From: Lysobacterales bacterium 63-13
GTDB taxonomy: Bacteria; Pseudomonadota; Gammaproteobacteria; Xanthomonadales; Rhodanobacteraceae
Reading direction: 5' to 3'
NCBI GenBank assembly: GCA_001899855.1
Contig: MKWR01000021.1
Coordinates: 25,099-89,098, forward strand
Length of the DNA stretch: 64,000 nt
Both the position numbers and the translations under genes were made by a program. The notes under the pieces were generated by a model. It was given only the letters and a program-made list of their open reading frames with translations, made no database searches and was not told where the DNA came from. Below are positions 28,237 through 37,897 of this stretch, piece after piece. Each line of letters begins with the position of its first letter. The first letter of the stretch is position 1.

Positions 28237-30669
28237 GTGACTGCGATTGACATCCCCGGGTATGTGATTCGACGCGAAGTGGGCGTTGGTGGCATGGCCA
28301 GCGTCTATCTGGCACTGCAGACCTCGCTTGATCGTGAAGTGGCGCTCAAGGTCATGGCCCCCGCACTGGCAGCGGATCCGACGTTTTCGAAACGCTTCCT
28401 GCAGGAAGCGCGGATGCTCGCCTCGCTGGCGCACCCGAATATCGTCCAGGTCTACGATGTCGGGGTCACCCAGGCCCAGCTCAATTACTTCTCGATGCAA
28501 TACCTGTCGGGCGGAGACTTCGCCCAACGCGTGCGCCTCGGCATGAGCGAGAAGGATCTGCTGCGCATCCTCGAAGGCATCGGCAATGCGCTCGGCTATG
28601 CGCACCATCGTGGCTATGTCCATCGCGACGTTGCCCCGGGAAACATCCTGTTCGATGTCAGCGATACCCCGCTGCTGACCGACTTCGGCATTGCCCGCGC
28701 CTTCAGCCAGACGGCACGCATCACCAGCGCCGGCATATCGGTCGGAACCAGCCATTACATGAGTCCCGAGCAGGCCCGTGGCAGCGATGTCGACGCGCGT
28801 TCGGACTTGTATGGCCTCGGCGTGTTGACCTGGTTCGGCCTGACGGGCAAACCCCCGTATGAAGGAGCCGATGGCTTTGCGGTTTCCTATGCCCATGTAT
28901 TCGAACCCATTCCGCGCTTGCCGGCGGGCAAGGAGCACTGGCAGCCCTTGATCGACAAGGCCCTGGCCAAGGATCCGGCCGAGCGCTACCAGAGTGCGGA
29001 GGAGTTCATCGCGGCGCTCGCCGGCATCGAGCCACGCGGGGTTGCCGCAACGGCGCCAGCACAGGATGCGCCAACCCGGGTCCTGCAACGCGAAACGATG
29101 GCATCGGCCCTGCGTGCCAGCGAGGCACCGACGCGCATCGGCGTTTTGCCGAGCATGGAGGCCTCGGCCGCCGCCACGGCTGCCAGCAAGGAGGTCGGCA
29201 ATTCACCGCGATCCTGGCTGCCATTGGTATTCGCGGCACTCGGCATCCTCTTGATCGGCTCGGTGGGCTACGCCCTGTTTGCGGGTCGGGGAAATGAGGC
29301 GCCGACAAAAGTCGCCGACAGCAGTGAAGCCGCGCCCAGGCCAGCCAGCCAAGCCATCGCATCACCAATCGCTGCCACTGGTCAGGCCCCGGGCACGCCG
29401 GTGAGCGAGACACCGCGTGCCCAGGATGCAAGCAGCGATGAATTGTTTGGCGCTGATGAATTGGGTCCGGCCTTGCCGTTTGACCTGGCCAGCGTGCCGA
29501 CCGTGGTCGATCCGGTTGCGCAACTGGTGCGCCAGGCGCGTGCTGATCTGGCAGGACAGCGATTGACCAACCCGCCGCGTTTGAACGCGTTCGAGCGATT
29601 CAGTCTGGCCTTGCGCATCGATCCTTCGTCGAAGGTGGCCAAGCAGGGCGTCGTGGACACGGCACGGGCGTACCTGGACCTGGCGGAAAAATCGATGGCA
29701 GCCGGCAACCTGGCCGAATTCGCCAGCTATCTCGACAAGGTCGAAGAAGTCGCCGGGTCAATCAGCGAAGGTGCCGATACCGTCGCCGAGGCGAAATCAC
29801 GACGCAAGCGTGAAGTCGACCAGTGGCTTGCGGCTGCCCTGGCCGCCAGCAACGGCCTCGACGCACAGGGTGCAAAAGCCGCCTATGAAAAGATCCTTGC
29901 TGTGGATGCGAAAAACCCTGCCGCCCGCGATGGCCTGCGCGCGGCCGATCGCATTGGCAAGCCCGGCTATGTCTTCAGCGACCTAATCGACGGGCGCAAA
30001 GGTCCGGAATTGGTCGTCGTCAGCAATACCCTGGCATTCGCGCGGCACGAAACCACGCGTGGCGAATTTTCCGCGTGGTGGAGGGCGGCCGGACAACGCC
30101 AGTTCGCCGGAAAGGAGCCGTCCTGCCGCGATCGGGAATCGATTTTCCGATCCTCGCGCAAGCGTGACTGGAAATCCGCCGACATCAATCAGACCGATCG
30201 CCATCCGGTGGTCTGCGTGAGTTTCGCCGAGGCCCGGGCATATGCCGACTGGATCGCCAAGCAGTCCGGCAAACGCTATCGACTGCCGACACCTGCCGAA
30301 TGGGAGCAGGTGGCTCGAAATGCGCCTGCGGGAACCTGCGCGAGCGCAAATCTCGCCGATGCAAGTTACCGCAAGTTGTTCGATGCGCGCACGGGTGCCG
30401 CTTGCGATGATGACAACGCGGCGACTGCACAGGTAGGCAGCTACCCTGCGGTGGCCGGGGTATTCGATATCGACGGCAACGTGCGTGAATGGGTTGCCTC
30501 CTGCGGGAAAGGTGCAGCCTTGTCCGACGGCTGTCGCGAACACGGCCTGCGTGGTCGCGGCTGGCTTTCGCTTGCCGACAAGGAGAGCGTGCTGGAGAGC
30601 GACAGCTACTCGGAAGACGTGGCCCTGAACAGTCTCGGCTTTCGCCTGGTTCGTGAACTGGAAAAATAA
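28237..30669 (+). CDS. membrane Ser/Thr protein kinase fused to an FGE/SUMF1-like domain
   Basis: The 810-aa protein has three parts. The N-terminal Hanks-type kinase (residues 8-265) has GVGGMASVY, Lys38, the HRD at 129-131, DFG at 149-151 and MSPEQ. A single membrane helix spans residues about 328-350, preceded by a Thr/Ala-rich juxtamembrane stretch. A helical region and a C-terminal formylglycine-generating-enzyme-like (lectin-fold) domain (about 600-805) follow, with YRLPTPAEWEQVAR and DGNVREWVASC. The catalytic loop reads HRDVAPGN, so the Lys normally two residues after Asp is Ala. It starts at GTG with GGGAG upstream. TACAAT (28206-28211) resembles a -10 box. A membrane FHA protein gene follows and may encode its partner. 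Confidence 0.87.
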   Translation: MTAIDIPGYVIRREVGVGGMASVYLALQTSLDREVALKVMAPALAADPTFSKRFLQEARMLASLAHPNIVQVYDVGVTQAQLNYFSMQYLSGGDFAQRVRLGMSEKDLLRILEGIGNALGYAHHRGYVHRDVAPGNILFDVSDTPLLTDFGIARAFSQTARITSAGISVGTSHYMSPEQARGSDVDARSDLYGLGVLTWFGLTGKPPYEGADGFAVSYAHVFEPIPRLPAGKEHWQPLIDKALAKDPAERYQSAEEFIAALAGIEPRGVAATAPAQDAPTRVLQRETMASALRASEAPTRIGVLPSMEASAAATAASKEVGNSPRSWLPLVFAALGILLIGSVGYALFAGRGNEAPTKVADSSEAAPRPASQAIASPIAATGQAPGTPVSETPRAQDASSDELFGADELGPALPFDLASVPTVVDPVAQLVRQARADLAGQRLTNPPRLNAFERFSLALRIDPSSKVAKQGVVDTARAYLDLAEKSMAAGNLAEFASYLDKVEEVAGSISEGADTVAEAKSRRKREVDQWLAAALAASNGLDAQGAKAAYEKILAVDAKNPAARDGLRAADRIGKPGYVFSDLIDGRKGPELVVVSNTLAFARHETTRGEFSAWWRAAGQRQFAGKEPSCRDRESIFRSSRKRDWKSADINQTDRHPVVCVSFAEARAYADWIAKQSGKRYRLPTPAEWEQVARNAPAGTCASANLADASYRKLFDARTGAACDDDNAATAQVGSYPAVAGVFDIDGNVREWVASCGKGAALSDGCREHGLRGRGWLSLADKESVLESDSYSEDVALNSLGFRLVRELEK

Positions 30670-30700
30670 TCTAGCGCGCAAGCGCCTTGGGGAAGATGTG

Positions 30701-31507
30701 ATGAAGTTGATATTTCCGAATGGTGAGCACGCTGCCGTGGATCTGGTTGACGGCATCACATTGATTGGTTCCGGGAGCAACTGCCAGGTGGTGCTGATAG
30801 CACCCGGGGTTGCCGTCAATCATTGCGAGATCGAGGTCCGCGAGGGCAAGGGCAAGGTTCGCATCCGCGACCAGAGCGTGGCGACGGTCTTGAATGGACG
30901 CCAGATCACGCAGGAGAGTCCGCTCAAGGCCGGTGACCTGCTCCTGTTTGGGCGTATTGGCTGTCGCGTCGTGGCACCGGATCGAAGCACGGCGGCACCG
31001 GTAATCGCGGCCGCCCCCGTTGCCGATGACGCCGACGGGCGAACCCGCGTGCGCATGGCCTTGCCGAAATTCATGTTGCGCGGAGTTTCCGGCTCCACGT
31101 TTGGACGCAATTTCGCGCTGACCGGAACGATGACGATTGGCCGCCAGAGCGACTGCGGCATCCCGATCCAGGCCGAGGAGATCTCGCGCCACCATGCACG
31201 CCTGCAGGTCACCGCCGAAGGCGTCATGGTCGAGGATCTCGGATCGGCCAACGGTACCTGGATCAACGACAAGCGCGTGCATACCGGAATGCTGATGCCC
31301 GGTGATGAACTGCGCCTGGACACCGTGCGCTTCCTGCTGCTGGCACCGGGAGCCCCGACACCGGCGACTGTGGCGCCTGCCGCCGAAGAAGTCACCAGGC
31401 CCGCCCCGGGGAAGGGTTCCAGCTCGCCGATCGGCTGGGTGGTCAGTGGAATCGTCGTTGTCGCGATCGTGGTTGCCGGCGTTCTCAAGTTGCTCGGCAA
31501 ATTCTGA
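30701..31507 (+). CDS. two-FHA-domain membrane protein
   Basis: The 268-aa protein has a divergent N-terminal FHA domain (residues 1-90) and a canonical second one (about 140-215: IGRQSDCGI, SRHHARLQV, LGSANGTWIN), which should bind phosphothreonine. A Pro/Ala linker leads to a C-terminal membrane helix (about 242-264, IGWVVSGIVVVAIVVAGVL). The gene lies 31 bases after the kinase gene, with SD GGGGAAG. The likely model is recruitment to phosphorylated kinase or substrate at the membrane, which is inference. It converges with nadC seven bases later. Confidence 0.87.
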   Translation: MKLIFPNGEHAAVDLVDGITLIGSGSNCQVVLIAPGVAVNHCEIEVREGKGKVRIRDQSVATVLNGRQITQESPLKAGDLLLFGRIGCRVVAPDRSTAAPVIAAAPVADDADGRTRVRMALPKFMLRGVSGSTFGRNFALTGTMTIGRQSDCGIPIQAEEISRHHARLQVTAEGVMVEDLGSANGTWINDKRVHTGMLMPGDELRLDTVRFLLLAPGAPTPATVAPAAEEVTRPAPGKGSSSPIGWVVSGIVVVAIVVAGVLKLLGKF

Positions 31508-31514
31508 CTAGGCA

Positions 31515-32414
31515 TCAACCCATGGCGATGCGCATGGACAGGTCGATGGCGCGGATGTGCTTGGTCAGGGCACCGATCGAGATATAGTCGACACCGGTTT
31601 CAGCGATGGCGCGGACGCGATCGATGCCGACACCTCCGGATACTTCCAGGGGGACGCGGCCATCGACTTCGGCGACCGCTTGCATCAGCTCGTCGAGTTC
31701 GAACTCGTCGAGCATGATGCGGTCGACGCCCGCTTCAAGTGCTTCCCGGAGCTCGCTGAAATTCTCCACTTCCACTTCGACCATCACCTGCGGGTGAAGC
31801 TGGCGTGCGCGCGCCACGGCTGCGCCCAGCGAGCCCGCGGCGGCAATGTGGTTTTCCTTGATCAGGATTGCGTCGTGCAGGCCCATGCGGTGATTCTTTC
31901 CGCCGCCCGTGCGCACCGCGTATTTCTGCGCAAAGCGCAGGCCCGGCAAGGTCTTGCGTGTATCAAGGATGCATGCGCGCGTGCCGCGAATCGCATTGAC
32001 ATAGGCGGCCGTCACGGTGGCGGTGGCAGACAGCGTCTGCAGGAAATTCAACGCGCTGCGTTCAGCCGTCACCAGGGCGCGGACTGGCCCGCTGACGTCG
32101 CACAACGGCTGGCCCGGGCGAACAGCCGAGCCTTCGTCGGCCAGCCAGTTGATGCGAACGCTTGCGTCGAGCGCCATGAAGCATTGGTCGAACCATGGCT
32201 GGCCACAAAGCACGGCGGCCTCGCGGGTGATCACCCGCGCCGTGGCTTGTCGTGATTGCGGCAGCAGATCGGCCGTCACGTCGCCGCTGCCAATATCCTC
32301 GGCAAGGGCGCGGCTGACATCGTTGCGGATGGATTTGGCATCCGGCCTGGCAAGTGCAATCGGATCTGAAATGCCGCCGGCTTCGGCAGTTTCGGAGTGT
32401 TCGAAATCATGCAT
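31515..32414 (-). CDS. nadC: nicotinate-nucleotide pyrophosphorylase (quinolinate phosphoribosyltransferase)
   Basis: It converts quinolinate and PRPP to nicotinate mononucleotide in NAD synthesis. The 299-aa protein shows ALAEDIGSGDVT, TRKTLPGLRFAQKYAVRTGGGKNHRMGL, LIKENHI, VEVEVENFSELREAL and SGGVGIDRVRAIAETGVDYISIG. The ATG at 32414 is chosen because AGGA lies about nine bases upstream; two earlier in-frame ATGs exist. Complete, normal length. Confidence 0.95.
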   Translation of the reverse strand: MHDFEHSETAEAGGISDPIALARPDAKSIRNDVSRALAEDIGSGDVTADLLPQSRQATARVITREAAVLCGQPWFDQCFMALDASVRINWLADEGSAVRPGQPLCDVSGPVRALVTAERSALNFLQTLSATATVTAAYVNAIRGTRACILDTRKTLPGLRFAQKYAVRTGGGKNHRMGLHDAILIKENHIAAAGSLGAAVARARQLHPQVMVEVEVENFSELREALEAGVDRIMLDEFELDELMQAVAEVDGRVPLEVSGGVGIDRVRAIAETGVDYISIGALTKHIRAIDLSMRIAMG

Positions 32415-32517
32415 GCGCTGGATCCTGGGTTTGGCTGTCCGCATGGCGCTGCCGTATCGACTCTGGCTGGCCACGGTAACCGCACAGGGTAATCCATCGA
32501 CCGGTGCCGAGGAACCC

Positions 32518-34929
32518 TCAGGAAGCAGTGGGTGACGGCGATTCCGTTGCGTGCGTCTGCTTCAGGCGCTCGACGATCGCATCAAGGGCGCGGTCAAACA
32601 GCGGAACCTCTTCAAGCAGGACGGCGGAGCCACGCCGCAGTTCGATGGCCAATGCGGCGACCGATTTGTCGCAGACCTTGAGTCCGCGACGGTTGACGAA
32701 CAGGTATTTCGAGCTGATCGGGCTGACCCAGGAAAGCTTGGCGCGTTCACGGTTGCCGCTTTCGTCGATGAACTCGATCCAGTTGCCAACCTTCATCTGT
32801 TGCGCAGCTTCGACAAACTCGTCGCCGCTCGCTGGCGATTCCTCGGGCTCGGCTTCGATGCTGCCCGAGGAGAGGATGATTTCCTCGACCGGGCTCTGGT
32901 TGACTGGCGGCACCGGGGGTTCGCCGGTCACGGTTGCCTTTTCCGCCTCGGCCAACTGCTCGGATGCGGCATTTTCGGCAATCACCACCTCGGCGGTCTT
33001 GACCTCGAACGCCTCGCCATTCAACAAACCCTGGTAGAAGCGCGAGAGCTCCTGCATCAGCAAGCGCACGTCGCCTTCATGGTAGGCGACGGTACCCAAG
33101 CCGTGCTTCAGCGTCTTCTCGAGCTGGGGCAGCAGGGCGCGCAATCGCGTCTTCTCGGCTTCGGTGGTCTTCGGCAGTGAGCTCCAGACAAACTCGTCGG
33201 CAAAACGCAATGCGTTCTTCCATTCCTCCGAGTCATTGCCGTGACGCAGATCGGTGAGGACCAGGTAGTTGGCCCAGGGACGCGAAAGGACATTGTGGAT
33301 GACCGGTGCCAGCTCGCGATTGCCGATCCGCGCGAGGATTTCGCGAGCGGCATCGCGCCGCGCGGTATGCAGCTTTTCGCGGCCACGCGTCACTTCCGCG
33401 GCACGTTGCTCGGCCAGTTCGGCGCGACGCTTGTGCTGGTGCAGGAATTGTTCGAATCCCGCCAGCTCATGCTCGATGACGGCAAGGTCGTCATCGAAAT
33501 CACTTAGGATCGTTTCGACGACCGTCCTGATGCGGTCATGCAGCTTGTTGTCGACATCCGATTCCGCCGACCAGCTCTTGCCAGCCTCGGCCATTGCGTC
33601 CAGCAGTCGCCGCGCGGGATGGGTCTTCTGCGCAAACAGGTGCTTGTCGAGAATTGCAATCTTCAGGTACGGGATCTGCAAGCGCCCGATCAACGCCTGG
33701 ATCTGTGGCGGCAGGTTGCGATCCTGCAGGATGAACTCGAACAACATGCCGACCAGGTCGATGGTGTCCTCGTCGGCCGAGGACACGGAATAATTGCTGG
33801 TTGCCGTGCCGCCGAGGCGCTGTGCCTGATCGAGCAATTCCTGCTTGAGCTGCTGCACGATCTTCGCCGCATCGGCAACACTCTCGGCCTGAGCCTGGGA
33901 TGCCTGCGACTGGCTCTGCAATATCGTCAATGCGCTGAGCAGGTCGGTCGGGCTCAGGTTGGGAACGATGCCGCCTGTGGCCCCATATCCTGCAAACCCG
34001 TCTCCGCCATGCTCGTGGTGCGCAGGGCGGCGGCTGGCCAGCAGATTGCGCAAGGTGGAATACAACTCGGCCTGCAGTTCCGCAGCGACCGGGTCGTAGC
34101 CGACATCGCCATAGCTGCCACCACCCTGTGCCACTTGCCCGTCGGGCGTGGGTGGCGGAGCGGCACCCGCTGCGCCGGGCAGCGGCCCCTGCGGTGCCCG
34201 ATTGCGCATGGACGGCGGCAACTGGTGGCGGATCTGCGGCAACACCCCGGCACGGATCAGTTCGGTATTGACCTCCTCGTACAAGGGTTCAAGCCCGGCC
34301 ATCACGTAGCGGTCATACAACTTGTAGATGATCAGCTTGACCTGGACATTGAGATCGAACTCGCGCACCGCCGAGCGGAACGCCTGGCACAACGGTGCCG
34401 GGCCGATCGGGTTGCTCGCATCCTCGACGACATTGCCGCCGCTGATGACCGAGAGGCGTTGATTGACCAGGTGCAGGGGCCGCGCAAGCCGGTTTTCCGA
34501 CTTTGCCACCATGCTCGAAATGGCCAGCGAATCCTCGAGTTCCTGATCGTCGACCAGGCTCAAGCCCGCGTTTGACGGATTGGCGACTTCCGGGCGAACC
34601 GGTTTCAGCTTGCCGTCGGCAAAATCATTGAAGATCTGCGAAAGCTGTTCCTGGAAGACGCGCTCGACAAGCTGGCGCTTCTTGCGCACTTCGCGCATGC
34701 CATCGAAGAACTGGACCTGGACGGCATTGCTTTCGGCTCGCTCGGCGAGATGGAAAAGTGCGTCGTCGACGTTTTCGAAAAGGGTGCTGACGAGGCCGTT
34801 GACGCGCTTCAGCGCGATGCCACGGACCAGCTTGAGCAACTCGCCCAACCGATCCGGCGATCCGCCTGCGCCGGCCTGGCGCTGCTTGAGTTCGACGATC
34901 TTGCTGGGTTTGTCTTCAGGCGTTGCCAT
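32518..34929 (-). CDS. DUF1631 family protein
   Basis: This 803-aa, largely helical cytoplasmic protein belongs to DUF1631 by its organisation: conserved N-terminal helices (LFENVDDALFHLAERAES), a long alpha-rich middle (LQIPYLKIAILDKHLFAQKTHPARRLLDAMAEAG), a coiled region with many Arg/Glu, and a C-terminal beta domain (NWIEFIDESGNRERAKLSWVSP, LFVNRRGLKV) that resembles a PilZ-like fold. The molecular role of this family is not established. A Gly/Ala/Pro-rich low-complexity segment lies near residues 250-285. The start is the ATG at 34929. Confidence 0.8.
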   Translation of the reverse strand: MATPEDKPSKIVELKQRQAGAGGSPDRLGELLKLVRGIALKRVNGLVSTLFENVDDALFHLAERAESNAVQVQFFDGMREVRKKRQLVERVFQEQLSQIFNDFADGKLKPVRPEVANPSNAGLSLVDDQELEDSLAISSMVAKSENRLARPLHLVNQRLSVISGGNVVEDASNPIGPAPLCQAFRSAVREFDLNVQVKLIIYKLYDRYVMAGLEPLYEEVNTELIRAGVLPQIRHQLPPSMRNRAPQGPLPGAAGAAPPPTPDGQVAQGGGSYGDVGYDPVAAELQAELYSTLRNLLASRRPAHHEHGGDGFAGYGATGGIVPNLSPTDLLSALTILQSQSQASQAQAESVADAAKIVQQLKQELLDQAQRLGGTATSNYSVSSADEDTIDLVGMLFEFILQDRNLPPQIQALIGRLQIPYLKIAILDKHLFAQKTHPARRLLDAMAEAGKSWSAESDVDNKLHDRIRTVVETILSDFDDDLAVIEHELAGFEQFLHQHKRRAELAEQRAAEVTRGREKLHTARRDAAREILARIGNRELAPVIHNVLSRPWANYLVLTDLRHGNDSEEWKNALRFADEFVWSSLPKTTEAEKTRLRALLPQLEKTLKHGLGTVAYHEGDVRLLMQELSRFYQGLLNGEAFEVKTAEVVIAENAASEQLAEAEKATVTGEPPVPPVNQSPVEEIILSSGSIEAEPEESPASGDEFVEAAQQMKVGNWIEFIDESGNRERAKLSWVSPISSKYLFVNRRGLKVCDKSVAALAIELRRGSAVLLEEVPLFDRALDAIVERLKQTHATESPSPTAS

Positions 34930-35052
34930 CGGCTTCACGGGGTCAGCGCATGCGTGCGCAATGCTGCATGCAAAGGATGCATCAAGAACGACCCGGATTC
35001 ATGTGGAATTAGCCCGTCTAATGTGACGTGGTTCACAAATCCGCCGGTCCTG

Positions 35053-35319
35053 CTACGAAGGAAAGTCGTTCACCTGCAAGGTGCCGATCCCCTCGTCGAT
35101 CAACATGACCGGAATGCCGTCTTCAACGCGGTATATGACCTTGCCATCGCGCGTTATCAAGGCTTCCTCCAGAGGTGTCTTGATCGCCACGCCTGCCACC
35201 GTGACGACGCTGCCGGCTTTGATTGCCCGGTTCAGTGCCTCAAGTTCGTCGCGACGTGATGGGCGCACCGCTACTCTTGATGCAGGGCAGCAAAGGATTT
35301 CAAGCAGGTTTTTGTCCAT
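35053..35319 (-). CDS. Trm112-like small protein
   Basis: The 88-aa protein begins MDKNLLEILCCPASR and contains GKVIYRVEDGIPVMLIDEG, the Trm112/YcaR signature that in other bacteria lies beside lipid A or DNA-modification genes. The first zinc pair, CPxC in canonical members, is CCPAS here. An internal insertion near residues 35-50 makes the protein longer than the usual 60 aa, so zinc binding may be lost. Divergent from purE. Role unknown; canonical Trm112 activates methyltransferases. Confidence 0.8.
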   Translation of the reverse strand: MDKNLLEILCCPASRVAVRPSRRDELEALNRAIKAGSVVTVAGVAIKTPLEEALITRDGKVIYRVEDGIPVMLIDEGIGTLQVNDFPS

Positions 35320-35405
35320 GGACTGTCCTGGTTCTGGCTGATGCCGGCCTTGTCCTGGTTGATTGGACAATATGCGTACAATAGCGATTTTGCCGTGATA
35401 CGAAC

Positions 35406-35912
35406 ATGACAGACACTGCAGACCTGTCGCGAATCGGCGTCGTCATGGGCTCCCGATCCGACTGGGATACCCTGTGCCACGCGGTGGAAACGCTCGATCG
35501 CTTACAGATCGCCCATGAGGTTCGCGTGGTTTCGGCGCACCGCACGCCGGATCTGCTGTTCAGCTACGCGGCGGAAGCCGATTCGCGCGGACTCGCCGCC
35601 ATCATTGCCGGTGCCGGTGGCGCCGCGCACCTGCCTGGCATGCTGGCGGCGAAAACCCGCATTCCCGTACTCGGCGTGCCGGTCCAGTCACAGGCCTTGA
35701 ATGGCATGGACTCCCTGCTCTCGATCGTGCAGATGCCTGCCGGGATTCCCGTGGCCACATTCGCCATCGGTCGGGCTGGTGCCATCAATGCAGCCTTGTT
35801 TGCGGCGGCAATCCTGTCCCTGCGTGATCCTTCCGTCGCCGCGCGACTCGAAGCCTTCCGGCGCGAGCAGACTGAAATCGTACTCGCCCATCCGGATCCG
35901 AGGCAGGAGTAG
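35406..35912 (+). CDS. purE: N5-carboxyaminoimidazole ribonucleotide mutase PurE
   Basis: It converts N5-CAIR to CAIR in purine synthesis. The 168-aa protein has [22 protein letters not shown] and [15 protein letters not shown], all in the active site. Complete. The upstream TACAAT (35377-35382) may be its -10 box. purK begins two bases after its stop, so the pair is cotranscribed. Confidence 0.96.
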   Translation: MTDTADLSRIGVVMGSRSDWDTLCHAVETLDRLQIAHEVRVVSAHRTPDLLFSYAAEADSRGLAAIIAGAGGAAHLPGMLAAKTRIPVLGVPVQSQALNGMDSLLSIVQMPAGIPVATFAIGRAGAINAALFAAAILSLRDPSVAARLEAFRREQTEIVLAHPDPRQE

Positions 35913-35914
35913 TC

Positions 35915-37051
35915 GTGGCGACCATCGGCATACTTGGTGGAGGGCAACTGGCGCGCATGCTTGCGCTCGCCGGCGCACCACTTGGCCACCGCTTTCTCGT
36001 CGTCGACAGCGCGGAGGATGCCTGTGCAGGGCAGGTCGCGCCTTTGCTGCGCGCCGATTGGCGTGATTTCGAGGCCTTGCTGAAATTTGCCGGGCAGGTC
36101 GACGTGGCGACGTTTGATTTCGAGAATGTGCCGGCCGTGACCGCCGAATGGCTGACCGGGCATACATGCGTGTTCCCGAACCCGGCGGCACTGGCAGTCG
36201 CCCAGGATCGCCTGCAGGAGAAGACCCTGTTCGGCGAGGTCGGCCTTGAAACGCCGTTGTTCGCCACGGTCGACAGCATCGATGATTTGCGCGCGGGCGT
36301 GGCCAGGACCGGACTTCCGGCGGTGCTGAAGACGCGACGTCTCGGTTACGACGGCAAGGGCCAGTTCGTCCTGCGCCAGCCTGCGGATATCGAGGCTGCG
36401 TGGGCGGTGCTGGGCGGGGTGCCGCTGATCCTGGAGGCCTTCGTTGCCTTCGACAGCGAGATTTCAGTGGTTGCTGTGCGTTCGCGCAGTGGCGAATTCC
36501 GCCACTATCCATTGACCCGCAACTGGCATCGCAACGGCATCCTCTCGGCGAGCCTGGCACCCGTGGTGGTCGATGAAACTCTGCAGCAGCTTGCGGTGGC
36601 ACGCGCCCATGCACTGGCCGAGCGCCTGGACTACGTGGGCGTCTTTGCCCTCGAACTGTTTTCCTTCGATGGCAAGCTGCTCGGCAACGAGATGGCCCCG
36701 CGTGTGCACAACTCCGGACATTGGACGATCGAAGGCGCGGTCTGCAGCCAGTTCGAGAACCATGTGCGTGCAGTGCTCGGCTTGCCGCTCGGCGACACCG
36801 CTGCGCGCGGATGCAGCGTCATGTTGAACTGGGTCGGCGAATTGCCCGATGCGAACCCGGTGCTCGGTGAAATGGGCGCGCATTGGCATGACTATGGCAA
36901 GCCACCGCGCGAAGGTCGCAAAGTCGGCCACACGACAATTTGCGCGGACAGCGCTGCGGGGCTGGTCGAGCCCCTGCAGCGCCTTGGCCGGTCATTGGGC
37001 CGGCAGGAGCAGATCGCGCCGGTGATTGCAGCGCTCCTCGGCAAGGAATAG
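35915..37051 (+). CDS. purK: N5-carboxyaminoimidazole ribonucleotide synthase PurK
   Basis: ATP-grasp enzyme that joins AIR, ATP and bicarbonate to give N5-CAIR for PurE. The 378-aa protein shows IGILGGGQLARMLALAG, FDFENVP, LKTRRLGYDGKGQ, EAFVAFDSEISV and NEMAPRVHNSGHWT. It starts at GTG two bases after the purE stop and is coupled to it. Complete and of standard length. Confidence 0.96.
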   Translation: MATIGILGGGQLARMLALAGAPLGHRFLVVDSAEDACAGQVAPLLRADWRDFEALLKFAGQVDVATFDFENVPAVTAEWLTGHTCVFPNPAALAVAQDRLQEKTLFGEVGLETPLFATVDSIDDLRAGVARTGLPAVLKTRRLGYDGKGQFVLRQPADIEAAWAVLGGVPLILEAFVAFDSEISVVAVRSRSGEFRHYPLTRNWHRNGILSASLAPVVVDETLQQLAVARAHALAERLDYVGVFALELFSFDGKLLGNEMAPRVHNSGHWTIEGAVCSQFENHVRAVLGLPLGDTAARGCSVMLNWVGELPDANPVLGEMGAHWHDYGKPPREGRKVGHTTICADSAAGLVEPLQRLGRSLGRQEQIAPVIAALLGKE

Positions 37052-37055
37052 GGAA

Positions 37056-37082
37056 GCGGGAATTTCAATTCCCGAATCCCGC
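37056..37082. terminator. hairpin between convergent purK and sodB
   Basis: Nested inverted repeats (GCGGGA / TCCCGC around GGGAA / TTCCC) lie in the gap between the two convergent stops. It is a candidate bidirectional terminator, although no long T-run is present. Confidence 0.35.
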
Positions 37083-37115
37083 CTTTCAACAGCCGAGCGG
37101 CTGGTCATCCCGGCT

Positions 37116-37694
37116 CTACGCCATCCGGCTCTCGACAAACTTCCAGTTGACCAGGTTCCAGAATGCTTCAAGGTATTTCGGACGCGCGTTGCGGTAGTCG
37201 ATGTAGTAGGCGTGTTCCCAGACATCGCAGGTGAGCAGCGCGCGATCGCTGCCGGTCAGCGGTGTGGCCGCGTTCGAAGTGCTGACCAGGGCAAGGTCGC
37301 CATCGGCGCGCTGCACCAGCCAGCCCCAGCCTGAGCCAAATGTTCCCACCGAGATCTTGGTGAACTCTTCCTTGAACTTGGCGAAGCTGCCGAAAGACTT
37401 ATTGATGGCATCTGCGAGTCTTCCGCCGGGTTCGCCGCCGCCGTTTGGCGCGAGGCAGTTCCAGTAGAACGTGTGGTTCCAGACCTGTGCGGCATTGTTG
37501 AACATGCCGCCGCTGGATTTGCGGATGATGTCTTCCAGCGCCATGTTTTCGAATTCGCTGCCGGCAATCTGGTTGTTCAGATTGGTCACGTATGCCTGAT
37601 GGTGCTTGCCGTAGTGGAAATCGATGGTCTCGGCGGAAATATGCGGAGCGAGCGCGTCACGGGCCCACGGGAGCGGGGGAAGTTCGATAGCCAT
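37116..37694 (-). CDS. sodB: Fe/Mn-family superoxide dismutase
   Basis: It dismutates superoxide in the cytoplasm. The 192-aa protein has the N-terminal [10 protein letters not shown] ligand helix, [27 protein letters not shown] and the metal-ligand motif [13 protein letters not shown]. The [10 protein letters not shown] start and overall pattern fit the iron-type SodB group; metal choice cannot be proved from sequence. SD AAGGAG lies eight bases before the ATG at 37694. It converges with purK and diverges from grxD. Confidence 0.95.
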   Translation of the reverse strand: MAIELPPLPWARDALAPHISAETIDFHYGKHHQAYVTNLNNQIAGSEFENMALEDIIRKSSGGMFNNAAQVWNHTFYWNCLAPNGGGEPGGRLADAINKSFGSFAKFKEEFTKISVGTFGSGWGWLVQRADGDLALVSTSNAATPLTGSDRALLTCDVWEHAYYIDYRNARPKYLEAFWNLVNWKFVESRMA

Positions 37695-37795
37695 TGGAAT
37701 CTCCTTGCTGGCGGCGTTGGAATGGTTGGAGGGAACGACGAACAGCGGATCGTTGCAGGATCCGCTTGCACGAGGCGTGAATGGAGGCACTCCGC

Positions 37796-37825
37796 AGCAT
37801 ATGAAGTTGCTTCACTGCAAATCAA
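37796..37825 (-). promoter_or_regulatory. candidate sodB promoter
   Basis: On the minus strand TTGATT (37825-37820) and TATGCT (37801-37796) are 18 bases apart and about 100 bases before sodB. Moderate consensus match. Confidence 0.35.
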
Positions 37826-37842
37826 CCGGAACGCATGCGGGC

Positions 37843-37851
37843 TGCTAAAAT
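37843..37851 (+). promoter_or_regulatory. candidate extended -10 promoter of grxD
   Basis: TGCTAAAAT (37843-37851) is an extended -10 element (TGn plus TAAAAT), 46 bases before the grxD start. No clear -35 box is present, as expected for extended -10 promoters. Confidence 0.4.
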
Positions 37852-37897
37852 GGGCGATTGCCCGACCTTGTCGCCAGCATCTTCAACCGAGACCAGC

